DNA of 64,000 nucleotides from Verticillium longisporum (GCA_019188255.1 JAETXT010000006.1:3596001-3660000); one strand, 5' to 3'. Shown: positions 46,239 to 59,394, counted from the first letter of the stretch. Numbers and translations are program-made. The notes: generated by a model from the sequence alone, not told the origin.

Positions 46239-47994
46239 GTCCTCGCCCCACTCGCCGACGACATAGTCCTCATCCCACTCCGAGTCGCTGTCACCGAGGA
46301 ACCCGTCGACGAGCCCGATAAAGTCCTCGGCAAGGATCGCCGTCTCTTCCTGCCCGTCGGCGTCAAAGTGCGGGTCGGCCATCTTCCAAAACGCCGTCGG
46401 TCCCACGGGCCCGTGCTCGTCATAGTTGGCGTCGAACCAATGGCCCACGACGCCGCCCGCCGCCCGCACGCCGCCCACCTGCACGCTCTCGCTGCGCCAC
46501 CGCTCGTGGCCGTTGAAGACGCTGAACGACGTCCAGCGGACCTCGCCCTCGCGCGTCAGGCGGACCGTGCCTTTGACTGGTCAGCATTAGGGGGTGGGTC
46601 AGGGAGGAGGAAACGGGGGAGGAGGAAACAGTCATGGGTGCAAGGGACAGAAAAAACACGTACCTCGAATGTCCGAGTCGGCATTGTCGTCCCACGAATC
46701 GTCCACCGCCCTCGACGTGCCCTCAAACCGCACAACCGGCAGCGCCTGCCCGTCGGCCTCGCCCGGCGGCTCGATGCCGACGACGCGAATCTTGACAATG
46801 ATGAGGCGCGTCGCCTCCTCGACCTCGAGCGGCGCCCTTGGCTCCCCCGGCGCCAGTGCCGTCTCGGGCTCGGCGGGGAAGTTGTAGGCAAAAAGTCATT
46901 GTAGTCGATGAAGCAGACGACGCGCAGCCACGTGCCGCCGACGCCGTAGGGGTCCTCAAGCCCGGCGCTGCTGCTACGCGGCATCTTGGTCGTGCTCGGC
47001 GACGGCAGGGATACCGGCGCCGGCGGTGGCGCCATGCGACCCGGCCCGCCGAGCCAGCTGCCGGGCCAACTGCCGGCAAAGGGTATGTCCCAGCCGCCCC
47101 AGATGCTGCCGCCGGCGCGGGCCTGACGCATGTTGGCGCCGAGGACGACCATTATGGCCTCGACGCGCTCCCAGTCGACGCGGCCGCTGCCGTCCTCGAC
47201 AAAGGGGCCCCAAAAGGTGCCGGCCGTGTGCTGGCGCAGATCGTAGACCTTGGCGCAGGCGTAGGGGTGGACGCGAGCGCTGCGCGTACGGCCGGCGTTG
47301 AGGATGGTGCGGCCGTAGAGGCAGTGCAGCTTGGCGCTCGCGGCGGCGAGGGCCCGGTCGGCCGGCGGCGGCTGGCGGCGGGCGCGGTGGAAGAGGGACG
47401 AGCCCGTCAGGTAGGCGAGGCGTGCGGGCTCGTCCTTGAAGAGCTGGGCCGCCAGAGTCGCGTTGCGGGATGCGGCGTGCATCGGCGCGATCGAGGCGGC
47501 GGGTCCACCGGCTGGTGATGCGTTGTGCAGCAGCTCGACGAGAGCGTCGTGTACAAAGCGCAGGGTGTCATGGCTGGGGACGCTTGGTGGCCGCATGCAG
47601 AGGCGGTGCAGGCGGACAATGTCGTGAAGCATGGATTCCCAGTCGAGACCCTTCTGTTCTGGGGGCATGTCCTGCCGAGGGGCGTCAGCTTGCTTGTGTT
47701 GTCCACGAGGGGGGCGAGGGGTGATGTGATAGAAGTGAGACCAACAAAGTAGTTGAGATAGATGTCTTTACAGAGGTTCTGGTTGTTGACGATATAATCA
47801 CGAAGAAAGCGGCATGTCTGCGACAGAGGACTGAGGTTCTGGGGTTTGAGCCACTGGAAAATGCCATGAAGCGTCTCCGCCGGCAGCAGCGTGAGGTGCA
47901 ACCGTGGTGCTGGTACTGCATCATGATCATGATCATGAGGCACGACGACGCCTTGGGGGGCCCTTGCGCCGCTCGAATCGACCGCAGCCGTCAT
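46014..47994 (-). CDS. F-box protein with one-base frameshift
   Basis: Probable substrate adaptor of an SCF ubiquitin ligase. Exons 47994-47746, 47671-46664 and 46570-46014. The F-box is in exon 1 (LTLLPAETLHGIFQWL, then LSPLSQTCRFLRDYI, about residues 33-75). The remainder lacks recognised repeats (no WD40 or LRR) and ends with a very acidic stretch and a Gln run. In exon 2 the frame breaks after FIDYND: the T5 run (plus-strand A5 at 46890-46894) would need a sixth T to continue as FAYNFPAEPE. With that base the total is 604 codons in phase across both introns. Intron 1 uses a non-consensus donor GTTGGT. Single-base error or recent mutation cannot be separated here. Confidence 0.82.
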
Positions 47995-48207
47995 GGTGAA
48001 CCGGAAAGCAAATTCGACCGTGGGAAGAGCAACGGCGAAGAGATGCCTTTGCGTTGGTTGACGAACGAGACCAGCAAAGAGGATGGGGATGATGTCGAGG
48101 TCCTTGGTCAACATCCACTGCCCATGGCCCACAGCCTTCGACCTTCGAGGCGTGGTCGTGAACCGATTATGTCATCGCATAGTTGCCGACAGAAAGTGGC
48201 AGGTGCT

Positions 48208-48312
48208 GGCGACAGAGCGGCAGGTGCTGGCGAAAGAGCGGCAGGCGCTGGCGAAAGAGCGGCAGGCGCTGGGGACAGAGCGGCAGGCGCTGGCGACAGA
48301 GCGGCAGGCGCT
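48208..48312. repeat. 21-bp tandem repeat, 5 copies
   Basis: Units of the form GGCGAMAGAGCGGCAGGYGCT run without gaps from 48208 to 48312, about 215 bases upstream of the F-box start codon. Confidence 0.95.
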
Positions 48313-48457
48313 AATTAGGCACCAACCAGTACAGTACATGGTACATGTACATTTACATGCACATTTACATGCACTGCACGCCCCTCGATACTCCACGCGG
48401 CCCCACCTGCGCCGATGCCCGCCTGAGCCCCCCTCAGGCCAGCAGCCATCCCCTTGA

Positions 48458-48496
48458 GCCTCCCCCTTGAGCCTCCCCCTTGAGCCTCCCCCTTGA
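48458..48496. repeat. 13-bp tandem repeat, 3 copies plus partials
   Basis: GCCTCCCCCTTGA at 48458, 48471 and 48484, with imperfect partial units on both sides. Confidence 0.9.
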
Positions 48497-48715
48497 GCCT
48501 CCGTCATGGAAAAACACAGCAGTCCGCATCATCACAATCGTGGTATTCGTACGATAGGGGTATATAAGGGTATTGTCAACAAGAACACGCCTGCTCCAAA
48601 TGGAAGGAAAAGACACAAAAAAAGAAAAAGACAAGACAGCCGACACCCCCTATACCGTATGGGCCACATATGTATCAGTCAACATGTACGTTAAGCAGGC
48701 CTCCCCCCCCAGGCC

Positions 48716-51700
48716 TCACACACTCCCTCCCGCATTCAGCTGGATACAATTGTTGAGCAGCGTCGCGCCCTCGTGCAGCAGCTCCCACCTCGTCGTCTCA
48801 AACGAGTCCTTGAGCACCATAAGCAGAGCCGTGTTGGCGTTCATGTTCTGCATCAGCTTGAGCTCCTCCGGCGTCCCGACGCAGCCAAACTTGACGAGGT
48901 ACTCGCGCATGTGCCGCAGCCTCTCGCGCTGCGTCGTCGGCACCGCCACCTTGGCGCACGGCCCCTCGAGCGCGAACCCGTAGCACCACACGACGAGCGC
49001 CGCAAAGTATAGCACCCACGGCCGGTTGAGCAGCACGTCGTCGCGCGCCGTGTACGGCAGTTCCGCGCCGAACCCGCTCGACTGCGGCGACCCCGACCCC
49101 GAACCCGACCCCGAACCCGAACCCGGCCCCGAGCCCGCCTCCTCCGGCACGAGCACCGAGCACAGGAACCGCAGCGCGTACCACGTCGCGTCCCGTGCCT
49201 TGGCCGTCGGCGCCCACTGGTCCTTCATCCGTCGGCTCGCGCTGTTGACGTCCTGCGGCCCGATGGCCCGGCCCAGCAGTCGTTTGGCCCGCGCAAAGAT
49301 CTGGCAGTCGACAATGTCGACGTGCATGGCCATGTGCGCGAGGTGATGCAGCACGGTCCGGCTCTCAAACACAACGTGCGACTCGTTCTTCCGGGCCGAG
49401 TCGAACTGGTACGGGTCGGCCGTGCCCCCGTCCGCTGCAGCGACTTGTCAAAGTCCTTCTTCCACGCGTCAAACGCCCGCGTCAGCGTCCCGCGCCACTT
49501 GTCACGCCCGCCCAGCGCCTGCGACACGCCTCCGCCGAGCACGTTGACCTGGAGGTCCCTCTGGTTCATGTGCCAGCTGACACTGAGCAGACCCGCCATC
49601 AGGATCGTCCGTCCAAACGCGTTCGTCTGGACCTCTTGGTGGCTCAGCGTCCGCTTGAGACCTTCCAGGAACGACACGGGCTTGATGCCGTTCGACAAGA
49701 GGTTCGACTCGATGCGCCCGACCTCCGGGCCGCTGGTGGCGTTCCACAGCGACTCGTCGCACGGCAGCGGAAGTCGCATCTCGTGCGTCACCATGACTGT
49801 CGAGTGTCCAAACATGGTCGCGTGCGTCGAGTCAATGACAAATGCCGTGAACGCACAACGACGCGTTGCCTCGTTGGTGATCCAATGATTCCACCAGTCA
49901 TCCGCCGTGTGAGCCATGCCCGACGTCGACGACTGTCGCGACCCGTTTGTCTTGTCGTCACGCGGGTTCGGCGGCGAGTCCAGCGTGGACTTGCCAATGA
50001 GCGACCTGCCGCGCCGCATGAGAGTGATGGTCGTGGCGTGGTGGATATGCGCCCGCTCGTGCAGCTCTCTCGTCGAGTACATCTTTTCGTACAGCTCGAG
50101 CAGGAGTAGCGTTTGGAACACCCACAGCTTGGCCGGTGGCCTAAAGTTGACGTCCATGAAAATCTCCCAACGGAGGTGCCACGCCAGAAAGTTGGACAGC
50201 TGGGCACCTGCTTTGGTGACCTGCTGCCCGTGCGTCTTGTCGAGACAGGCAGCGCCAATCGTGATCATGGCCAACAGCAGTGGGTTGGGCGTCCTGTCGG
50301 GCGAGAATGTGGGCTTGTGCAGGATGGGGACCTGCTCGTTAAAGTGCACCCAGTAGGAGCCAATGTAGGCCTGCATCATCCTCTTGCTCAGCATGTGGTT
50401 GTTGTCGGTGCGATCACCCTCGAAAATGCTCGCGCGCTGCCGCAACGCCGGTGCTTGGTCGTTCTCGTGAAATCTGGTGTGTATAATGTCAAAGATCTCT
50501 TGGCTCTTTTCTTCCGAGATTGTGGCCTCGGGCAGATTCGTGTCGAGGAGATTTGTGACGGCCATAACCTGGTTGGAGCCGTTGGGGAAATATCCGAGAG
50601 AATTACTGTCGGTGCCGACGTACGGCACACTATATTGACTCTGGTAGTCTCCATAGCTGGTCTGCGGTTAGTATTTCGACCGGTTGGACCCCTGGAACTC
50701 TGTGCCATGACTTACTTGCTAGCGTATCCTGGCGCCACCATCTGGCCAGGAATCGGCGACGCATCACCTTGTTGCGTGTTGAAGAGATAGGCGACAAAAT
50801 CTTCGGGTATCGTCACAAACGGAGACTTGCTCAGGACGCTGTCGGTGCCAAAGACAGGCATAGTACCTGGCATGGACATTTGATCGAGCAACATCATCTC
50901 GCCAGACTGTTGCGATGTGTGATCGACGTACTCACCCGAGGTGGCCGGGGCGTACTGCTGACTGTTCTCTCGCGTGAGGTTGTTGTGGCCGCTTGAGAAA
51001 TCCGACGGAGGCAGGTTGAAGGGCTGGAAATTTTGCTGGTTTACGTACGTGGCGGACTGCGGGGTGCCCTGATGCTGATTGTGGTAGCCCTGTTGATTTG
51101 AGACGGGAGACATGTACGGTCCACCCGTTTGAACATTGGGCCGCGGATGTCCATGGGCGGATGAGATCGAGTTGCGGTGGCTTTGCGGGCCAGCGTACGC
51201 GCCATCGTGGTGCATGTAGCCGTCCATGCCGTTTGACGGGCCTCCCATGCCATACGGCGGCGGCGTGTGTGCGGCCTGCATAAAAGGACTACCCGAAGCT
51301 TCTTTGGGATAGTGCATGTGCGAGGGTCGGACATTGGTGTACGCGGAGCCGGGGCGGTTCACTTCGGGTGACGCTGAGCCTGGTGCGGTAAAAGGTGCAC
51401 GATCCGTAATGGGGGACACATGGCTCATCATGGAGTCCTTGCGGTTGAGTGCGGACCCCTTGGCGGTATGGCGATCCCTGTGTCGGTTACACAAGTCGAG
51501 TCGGACAAAGGTTCGATTGCATTCAGGAAAGTCGCAAGAATAAATCTGCTTTGGCGCATGGTTCAACTGATGACGGTAACTGATGCTACAGTTAGCTCTC
51601 ACTCGCGTCGTTCTGATGCTGGTTGTCATGTGCCACTCACAGATGCTCCGCTCTAGAGTAGCTCTTGCCACAGCCCTCTTGGGGGCATTCGAACTTCTTG

Positions 51701-51972
51701 TCCAGACCCTTGCGGCTCCTCCTCCTCTTGCGGGCAGGTCCGCCGTCCGAGTTGGACGATCCTGCTTTGCCGTCTTCACCGTCATCTTGTTCCTGCGCGT
51801 CTTGCTCTTCAGAGCGCTGACGTCGCCTGCCACGCTCCTGCTCCTCTTCCTTGACGGGACGACCAGGGCTGGCTCGCCGTTCGTGACCGGGCGCCATGGT
51901 CGTCGAACTGGCGGGAGAAACGGGCATGGGTGCCTTGATATCGGGTAGGTGCGCAGGGAGTATCGTGGTCAT
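48716..51972 (-). CDS. C2H2 zinc-finger/fungal_trans transcription factor, one-base frameshift
   Basis: DNA-binding regulator of about 1045 residues. Exons 51972-51641, 51579-50716 and 50656-48716. Two C2H2 fingers lie near the N-terminus: Cys96, Cys101, His114, His118 (rebuilt across intron 1) and Cys126, Cys131, His144, His148. A basic RKRRRSRKG stretch precedes them, a Gln/Pro/Ser-rich linker follows, and a fungal-specific regulatory domain runs from about residue 430 (GSYWVHFNEQVPILHKPTF). In exon 3 the frame breaks at the plus-strand C5 run 49425-49429; a sixth base restores DPYQFDSARKNE and the conserved tail to 48716. The start at 51972 precedes the conserved TTILPAHLPD; an upstream in-frame ATG at 51996 is possible. 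Targets unknown. Confidence 0.85.
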
Positions 51973-54900
51973 GGTCAGCGCCGCGTCGATCAGCATGCAC
52001 GGGTGCCTAAGCAAGGACGAGCACAGTGACGTGTGCCGGTGGTTGCGCAAACGCAGGTCGTAGGAAAACGTGGCTCCCGGCGTCAAGGAGCAGGCGTTCG
52101 TTACACGGCAGAGTGGTGAGACCCGAAGTCGAGAGGCGCACGCGCGGTTGATCAGGGTTGGCGTCGGTCGAGCTTCCAACTCGCCTACAGCTTCTCCAAA
52201 GCTCAATCAGTTGCGAGCGGTCCTCATACTATTTCCGTCAGTGGCGTGGGCTTGCCGTGTGAGGGCGAAAGTTTCTGTTCGCGGGCCGTTGCGGCTGGGG
52301 TGGCTGATACGATAAGCCGGGGGCAGGGCGCTGTTTGAAAAGGTCGGCTGAACAGTGATGATAGTCAGCAAGCCTGCTTGTTCAATAGTTTGATGTTATG
52401 GCTCGCCCTCAGCAGCGACTAGGTGGACTGGAAAAAGGTGCATGGTGAAGCGTACAGAAGAGAGGTTGGCTAGAGGGGAGAGGAGGAGCGCGAGGGGAAG
52501 CGGGCGTCAGTCAGATAGGCGGCTGGCCGGCAAGGGCTTTGGAGGTGCCATGCGGAGAATGGGCCGTGCTCCAGCGCAGCTGGGGGTTGCAGCGGATGTG
52601 CACGGAAGCGATGAGATGAAAAGTTTCACCTGTAAGATGTACATGGGAGAGCAAAAGACAGGCTATTCGACTGGGGGGTGGTAGTGGAGGGGGGGGGGTA
52701 GGGGCCTCATGGAGACGGGACAAGGTGTTTGTTGGGCTGGCCTCGAGTGTTCACATCGGCGGGCCGCACTGCTCCTTGCACACTGTGCATGCGCCAATGG
52801 TCCGATTCGAATCACGCACCAGGATCAGCTCCAAGTTGAGGAGACCCCAGCCGTCTCGTGGAAGTACCATGTACGGCGCTGCAGTGGGTAGGGAGCTGGT
52901 CCCCAGTGAGGTTGGCTCGCGAGAGATTGAAGTGGGGGGAGAAGAGGCTTCCGTCGCGCAATAGCGTGTCCGGAGACACCAGGAGATGTGTGTGCTGCTG
53001 CGGCAAATCGATGCTGGCCGATACTGTATCATGCGCTCAGCTCAGCAGCATGTCCCTCTGGTTCCCGTCCCGTAGCCACCTCAGGTCGCCTTGTACCGGT
53101 GATGCGGATCGAGGCAGTCGAGGTATGCAGGTACTCGGGGGTGAGGCGGGAAGATGTCATAAGTAGACAGCCTGCCGAGGCTCCGACAACGAATGACGGT
53201 GGGTAGGTAGGTAGAGTAGAGAGGTAGATGAAGTTGAAAGGGAAAATGGTTGTACCACGAAGGAGACAAGGAGAGTGCAGTACCTAAGAAAAGACGGCCC
53301 CGATTCTGTGGCCAGGGATGCAAGGGCCAGATGAGAAAATTGCCGATGCAATGGGGTCGGATCTGGGGTTCTCGAGTTCCGTGTTGCTTAGCTGTTTGGC
53401 GTGTCCGTAGGTCGGGGTCGAGTCGATGTCAGGTTTGTCCAGATGTGCAGGTGAATGGATGGGACTCTGGGGAAACTGGCGATGTTTGCTCTGGGGAAAC
53501 GGGCGTAAGAGCCCTCTTTGAATCGTGGGAGTGTGGGGGTCTTTTATTGAGCCCTCAGTCTGCTCAGTGAGTAGGCAGGCACCTACCCTACCGATGCATG
53601 GTCGAGAAAGAGTAGCGCTGTTGTATCTGCTCCAGGGGGCGAGGCGGCGCCGGGGCGTCGGAGAGGAGGGGGTATCTGGCAGCCAGACAACGAGGGCAAG
53701 AGAGACAGAGAGAAGACGGGAAAAGGGTGGGTGGGCCGCACCCACTGAGATACCTCTCTACCAAAGATGCCTGTACTTCTACAGCACGATGGTTGGATGG
53801 GTACGTCCTCGACAGTTGGGCAGTTACTCCCGCCCGTGCTGGCTTGCTGGCCTGCTGGCCTGCTGGGTCGTGCCTTGCTGGGTCGTGCCTTGCTCCAGGG
53901 GCCCTGGCTGGCCGGTTTCTTGCCTTGATTGCCCTAGCTGTGCTGGGGCTTACGGGCTGGGGTACAGGGGACGAGGGAGGAGCCATGGTTACGTACTGTA
54001 GGTTAATTATTGCTCGCCTGTCCTGCCCATCTTGGCCCCGACTTCCCATCTGGTTGCCGCCCAGCCCCGACTCGTCGCCCTTGCGACCTTGGCTCGAAAT
54101 GAGACAGGTAGGCCAGGTCAGCATGTCTAGGATCGCCGAAGAGGCAAGCTCCTTCGACCAGTTGCTGTCGCTCGCATGCCCCTCCAGCCTCGCGTGTCCT
54201 GGACGAAAAAGGGGACATCGCCCTCCATCGGTTTCCTCGACCAATTCCAAACACCAATTCAACGACAGCGCATAGGTTGGTCGTGTGGACCAACAACGAC
54301 TCCATCCGTCGCAAGACATCCAGGGATCCAACATGCCATGATGGGATGTCCCCGGCTCGTCGCCCACGCCGTCGCTGGCCCACCCACCACCATCATCGAA
54401 TGTCCTTGCCGAGAACGGGCCCGCCCTGTTTGTGCTGCCCGATGGTGAGCGCCTGCCGGCTGCGTCTTTCGATAGTCGCCGATTGCCCGACGGGACGGTA
54501 CTGTATCCTACATTTGTCCGTCGCGGGACGACGAGGCACCCCTTTCCGCGTGTTAAATAGTGGAAAGACTAGTAAATAGTATTGCCATCTTCTAATATGC
54601 GCAGTAGCTGCCACAGGAAGTATGCTACCAGGCCCTGTCCTTTCGCTTCGCACGCCCGCTCGACACAGCAATTGCTTACAGGTGAGTGCTGTGCGAGTGA
54701 GTGGCGGCATGGTTGATATTGGATAATTCTATGACTAGGCCATACAGTCTACATCCTGGTATCAGCCCTCTTCCTCTGCACAGACCAGATCTTTCTGCCA
54801 AACAGACGAGTCCGAAAAGCACTGACCCGCCCTGACTGTGAGACTGCATGCTCTCCAGACTCCATCCATGTCTTGCTTCTTTTCTCACGATGCGAGACCG

Positions 54901-57900
54901 GAACTGTTCTAAGGGGGCCAACTTTACAGCTCTTCGTCCCCAAGTAAACAAAAAAAAGATCACTATGCATTGCGTCAGCGTGGGGGTTTCCTCTTCGAGC
55001 TCTTCTCAGAGAGTCTTCACCCGTTGCGTTGCTGCTTTTGGGTACGCGCACTGATCTAGGTACTATGAGTGAGCTCTGAGTGTGTCTCGACGATCCCCCC
55101 AAATAGATGGTCCCTTGAATGGGCACACGGACCATTCGCTACTTTAGCTTGGTCGGTCGCACCCCCATGCCCGATGACTGGCGTGGGCTGGCGAGCATGG
55201 ATCAGGGGTTCTTCTCAACAGCGGGATTCTGTCGTCTTGAAGAAAGAGGGTGTGTGGGGGGACCATGCTAGTTCCCCCAATCACCAACCACTAGATCAAG
55301 CTTCAGCGACAAGTGATCATCCATCGGTCGCGAGGAAGAGGAAGAGAGGGGGTCTAGTGTCCATCCCTCCATGTCTCGTCGTCAATCGAGGCGTGCAGGT
55401 GTCCCTTATGACCCAGGGCATGGTCTTAGAACGCTCGAGCAATACATATACAGTACCCCGAAGCAGAGGATATATGGCCGTGACATGGACGAGGGCACAA
55501 GCCCGTGAGCTTCCCTGGCCTGGACGAGCCAAGGAAACGCTTATCTCGGCAAGCCTTGATACAGGCGACGTAGATCCGCCTAATGGGCTACCAAGGTCAC
55601 TTAGCCGTCTTTAGTCTTACCGCCCCGAACGGCATCCCAGGAGCCGTCATTGACCGTCGACCTGTCAAGGCGGTTATCAACATGTCGTCGATTTGGATAC
55701 TGAAGTTTCCGGTGTCCAGAGCCTGCGGGTTTGGCCGGACCCCCAACGATGATTTCGAGAAAAGGTCGATCTTCGGGTCCAGGCCAATATAGTGTGCAGG
55801 GTGAAGCCTCGGAAAAGGCTGCCCTCCGTAACAGCCCTGTTTGGTTAACACGAAGCGCTCGATACGCAGCGCTCAAACTGAGGTACTTTTCCGGCATAGC
55901 CTGATTAACGCATCTCCGTGTGGGCGGCAGAAGACCGCCAGAAGAGTGCTAGCGATTTACCGCATTGTAGCTCGCCTAGGGTTTCCAAATATTCGGGAAG
56001 GGGGTCGCATACACGCGACGGGTCGTGAATACCACGGTGCTTTTCTTGTCTTTGCTTTTGCTAACAAATTCAAGCGATCTACCGTCGATTCGAGAAGATT
56101 GCGAAGCATGCTGTGACTCGGTGGTTCACATGAAGACGTGCTCACGTGCAGGTCAACGCTGGAGTCTGACCACAGTATGGCTGTCAATAGGTAAGGTCCC
56201 TAGTCTAGCTTGTCGTCATAGGCAGAACGAAAAGTCGTCCGCGGAACGAACGGGACGCTGGTCATGTTAATATCTACGGCGAGCCCGACAGAAACTTGTG
56301 CAGCTGTAGCAAGGAACATCCCAAGCTGCTGGCCAGTGGGTTGAAGATGCATATCTGGACCAAATCCTGCGATCAGAGCGAAAGAGCTGCTTGGAAGACA
56401 TCTCGGGACTGCTAGAAGGTACATGGCCTAGGCTCCGCGATACTGGCAACACCGAACACAGACATTCTGTGACGTGGATGCGGTAATGCAGCTCCTAGAG
56501 GATCGACATCAAACCAGGAAGAAGACAGAACGGAATAAAAGGTCCTATTTCCGTCACGGGCAGCACGAACCAGAGGAAGGCTATGAGCAACCGATCACAG
56601 TAACCAAGATAGCGTACGACGAATATCGAAGTTGTGATGAAGCGCTGCCTGATCAACTGGCACGGGTGGGGGACACCTGACCAGTGCACTCCGTTGTGAT
56701 TTGTCAGGCCGGCCTCCTTTCCTGACCGAAAAGCAACAAGGCCAGCCGCCACCAATCTCTAGCGGCATAAACAGGCGGGGGCGCTGGCAAAAGGGGCGCT
56801 GATCGCACGGGCTGGGCGATGCGACATGGCTTGGGGCCCGGGACTCGGCGCTGCGAGGGGGACACCAGCCCGGTGAGGAACTAGATTCAATCGAGGGATG
56901 AGCTCAAACCGTTTGGGCAACTTGTCTGAAGAAGTCAAGTCGAGGCGTCCAAAGAAAGTTTGGGGGTTTGATCCACCAGGCCGTGGGCGTGGGATGCGGC
57001 GGATTGAAAGCGTGGGTGGCCATCCAGATCATTACGTGGAATAACGACGACCCAAGCTGTCGGGCCAGCCAGTCGTTGAACAAGACGAAGACAATTTAAG
57101 ATGGATTGGAAGTCGACATGGACGCCAGGAAAAGGTGAGCTGGCTTCGACTCATCGCACAATTGTCGTGCTTGATCTGGGTTGTCATACTCCTCAACTGC
57201 AATTGTGCACAGGTTCGGCGGGAGGCTTTTGGCGGGCTCTCGGTGGACGCTGCAGCCTGACGCCCCTTGATGCGAAGCGGGACCGAAGCGACTTTCAGTG
57301 AGCCGAGCCTGTGTTCTGCCTCGACAAGAGAGGAATACGAGAGGTAGCTGAGTTGCGTAGGGCGTAAAAGCCACGGCCACGGTTCTACCCGTCGTGCTGG
57401 CCAAAAAATGCTCGAGACTGCTCGGGGGATTGGTTCGATTGAGGCCGGCGGCTGGTGGGATCGAAAGGGTCGAGATTCGCTCGTTACTCGATAATCAAGA
57501 AGCCTGCGCTACATTTTCGCAGAATTAGTGACATGTCAGTCGTCGGAGGCACCGGTGGGGGGAAATTGAGTGATGGCTGAGCCAACATTGCAGGTGACCT
57601 GCATAATAACGAACGGATGGATAGATCCAACGCGCGTTGCTTTGGTGTTGGTAGGGGTTGCGCGGTGCCGGACACTGCATGGTGCTCCATCGAGCTGCAG
57701 CTGCTGGTCATGCTGATTGCCAGGTTGTAATGTATTATTCGCACTGTTACCTTAACAGACGAGTCGGCTGGTCGTTACTCTGGAGTTCGTGTCGGCCCAA
57801 TGTACCGTAACAGCCATTGACCATGAATGAAGCGTGTCATTTCTAGCAACGTGTTGAAGATCCAGCCATAGCAAAGCCTGAAGACAGCGAAGGCGACAAC

Positions 57901-58788
57901 TCAATAATCCGAAAAGCCTTTCAGCCGCGCTAGAGGAACGATGTTCAAGAGATGGCGTGGTCTTGCGAGGGTTCTATTGATCGGCCTCGACTGACATGAG
58001 GAACCGTTCGTGCCGGCGCCACAACCGCAGGTGCAAAAAGCCATGAGCTCGCTCGTGGAAGGACGCTGGACGATGCAGCCATATTTTTGTGAGTGGAGGG
58101 CCGAGCAGCAGCTTCGTCGGATTGAATTGATCTGTGGGTGATGCGGCCTGCTCATGCACAAATTAAGAGAGCTGTGACTGACGACAGAGTAAGGAACTGG
58201 AGAAATTATGGAATTGGCGGATGCCAATTTGGATGTCACGACGGATGGGAAAGTGTACGGCAACATAGGCACCTGCTGTCCGGGCCCCTCCTCAGTGCTG
58301 TGGCACCTACAACGTTGGTGACAAAGAGCTTGCATGGGCGAGGAAGCAGCCGCCAGGCAGGCAGCCAGGCAGAAGGTCCCCCCGCAAACAGGGGACCACC
58401 TTCCCGAAGAAGGAGACGAACCGCTTTGCCGTGGACAATTGAACCGAGACTGACGTCGAGTCAGCCCAGTGAGGTGCGAGGTCCCTGGCCTGGTTGGGTC
58501 TCCTGGCTAAGCAGATTGCCGTGTCCTGCGCCGGCACGAAAAGTCAGGGCCTTCAGTCCCTGATCTCGTCCTTGCGCTACCGGGCCTGCCCACCTTCTCC
58601 TCCTTTAACTGCCTCCTCGACTCTGCTCCTTGGGTCGAAATCCTGCCCATACGAACTGTCCACGGCTCCTCAAGCATTCGGATTTCTTGCTCGCCAGTCG
58701 CACGCCCGTCCCACATTGCGCTTCCCTACTTTGCCCTCCCCTCCCACAAGAGCGTGGATCGTCTCTCGCTTCGACCACTACCACGACC
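51973..58788. other. Gene-poor region of 6.8 kb
   Basis: Holds the upstream region of the C2H2 factor and of SAP30 but no recognisable gene. 52.0-53.6 kb is purine/pyrimidine-skewed as in long fungal leaders. 53.8-53.9 kb has short GCTGGCCT and GGTCGTGCCTTGCT duplications. 55.6-57.4 kb is less GC-rich, with brief open stretches on the minus strand (for example 55597-55851 and 56200-56424) that look like possible worn coding fragments without a family match. No terminal repeats or transposase motifs were seen. Confidence 0.5.
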
Positions 58789-59394
58789 ATGCCCCCAGCG
58801 AAAACTGCCAAGGGCGGCCATGATGACGGCAAAGGAGACTCTGCAGGTGCCAAAGAGAAGAACGGACACGGCAGCCACCTCACGAACGGCAAGATGCGAC
58901 GAGTAGCGAGTGCTACAGGTGGTTCCCAGCTCCGCGAGGTCACCAACGCCAGTGCCTCCAAAACAACGACTGCAAAAGAGGAGGCAACCCCGCCGAGCGT
59001 ACGCAAATAACTCTCCGCCCCTCTGTGCTTCCAGCCCTGCTAACACTCGCTCTTCTGTCAGATCTCTTGGAAATCCTTCGACCGCGACATGCTGCATGCC
59101 TACCGTCGCGAACACCGACTCGACACACCTACGTCCTTCTCCAGTTCCTACCGACACATGATCCTGTCACAACCGGGCTGCATCGGCCTCCACTCTCCGA
59201 CAATGGCCCGCAGAAGGCAAGACAGGCGGCAGAGCAAAGAGCAGCTGGCATTGGCGGTGCGCAAGCATTTCAATGGTGCGGGCATCCAGGAGAACGACGC
59301 CATTGTGGACTTCATCCACAGAGTACACAGCCAAAGCTTGACCCGGGCAGACAAGCAGCGAAGGCCACCCCCAGCACTGGATGTCGAAAAGTGA
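58789..59394 (+). CDS. SAP30: SAP30-type subunit of the Rpd3/Sin3 histone deacetylase complex
   Basis: Small nuclear protein, 180 residues, from exons 58789-58998 and 59062-59394 (intron 58999-59061, phase 0). The N-terminal 70 residues are Lys/Ser/Thr-rich and disordered. Exon 2 encodes the Sin3-binding region: FDRDMLHAYRREHRL, a LSQPGCIGLHSPTMARR segment, then SKEQLALAVRKHFN and ENDAIVDFIHRV, the helices that dock on the Sin3 PAH3/HID region. Size and layout match yeast Sap30. An upstream in-frame ATG at 58630 is not used because the added residues have no conserved character. It lies upstream of MDJ1 on the same strand. Confidence 0.8.

Larger units (their letters stand above)
47995..48715. 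other. Intergenic region with two tandem repeats
   Basis: F-box promoter and 3' end of the C2H2 factor. Dominated by the 21-bp and 13-bp arrays listed separately. No gene recognised. Confidence 0.5.

Noticed and set aside
48208..48496. Possible CRISPR-like repeat array
   Set aside because: Repeats are contiguous without spacers, and the genome is eukaryotic; ordinary minisatellites.
53588..54367. 259-codon minus-strand ORF in the gene-poor region
   Set aside because: Low-complexity translation with duplicated segments from local DNA repeats; no family resemblance.
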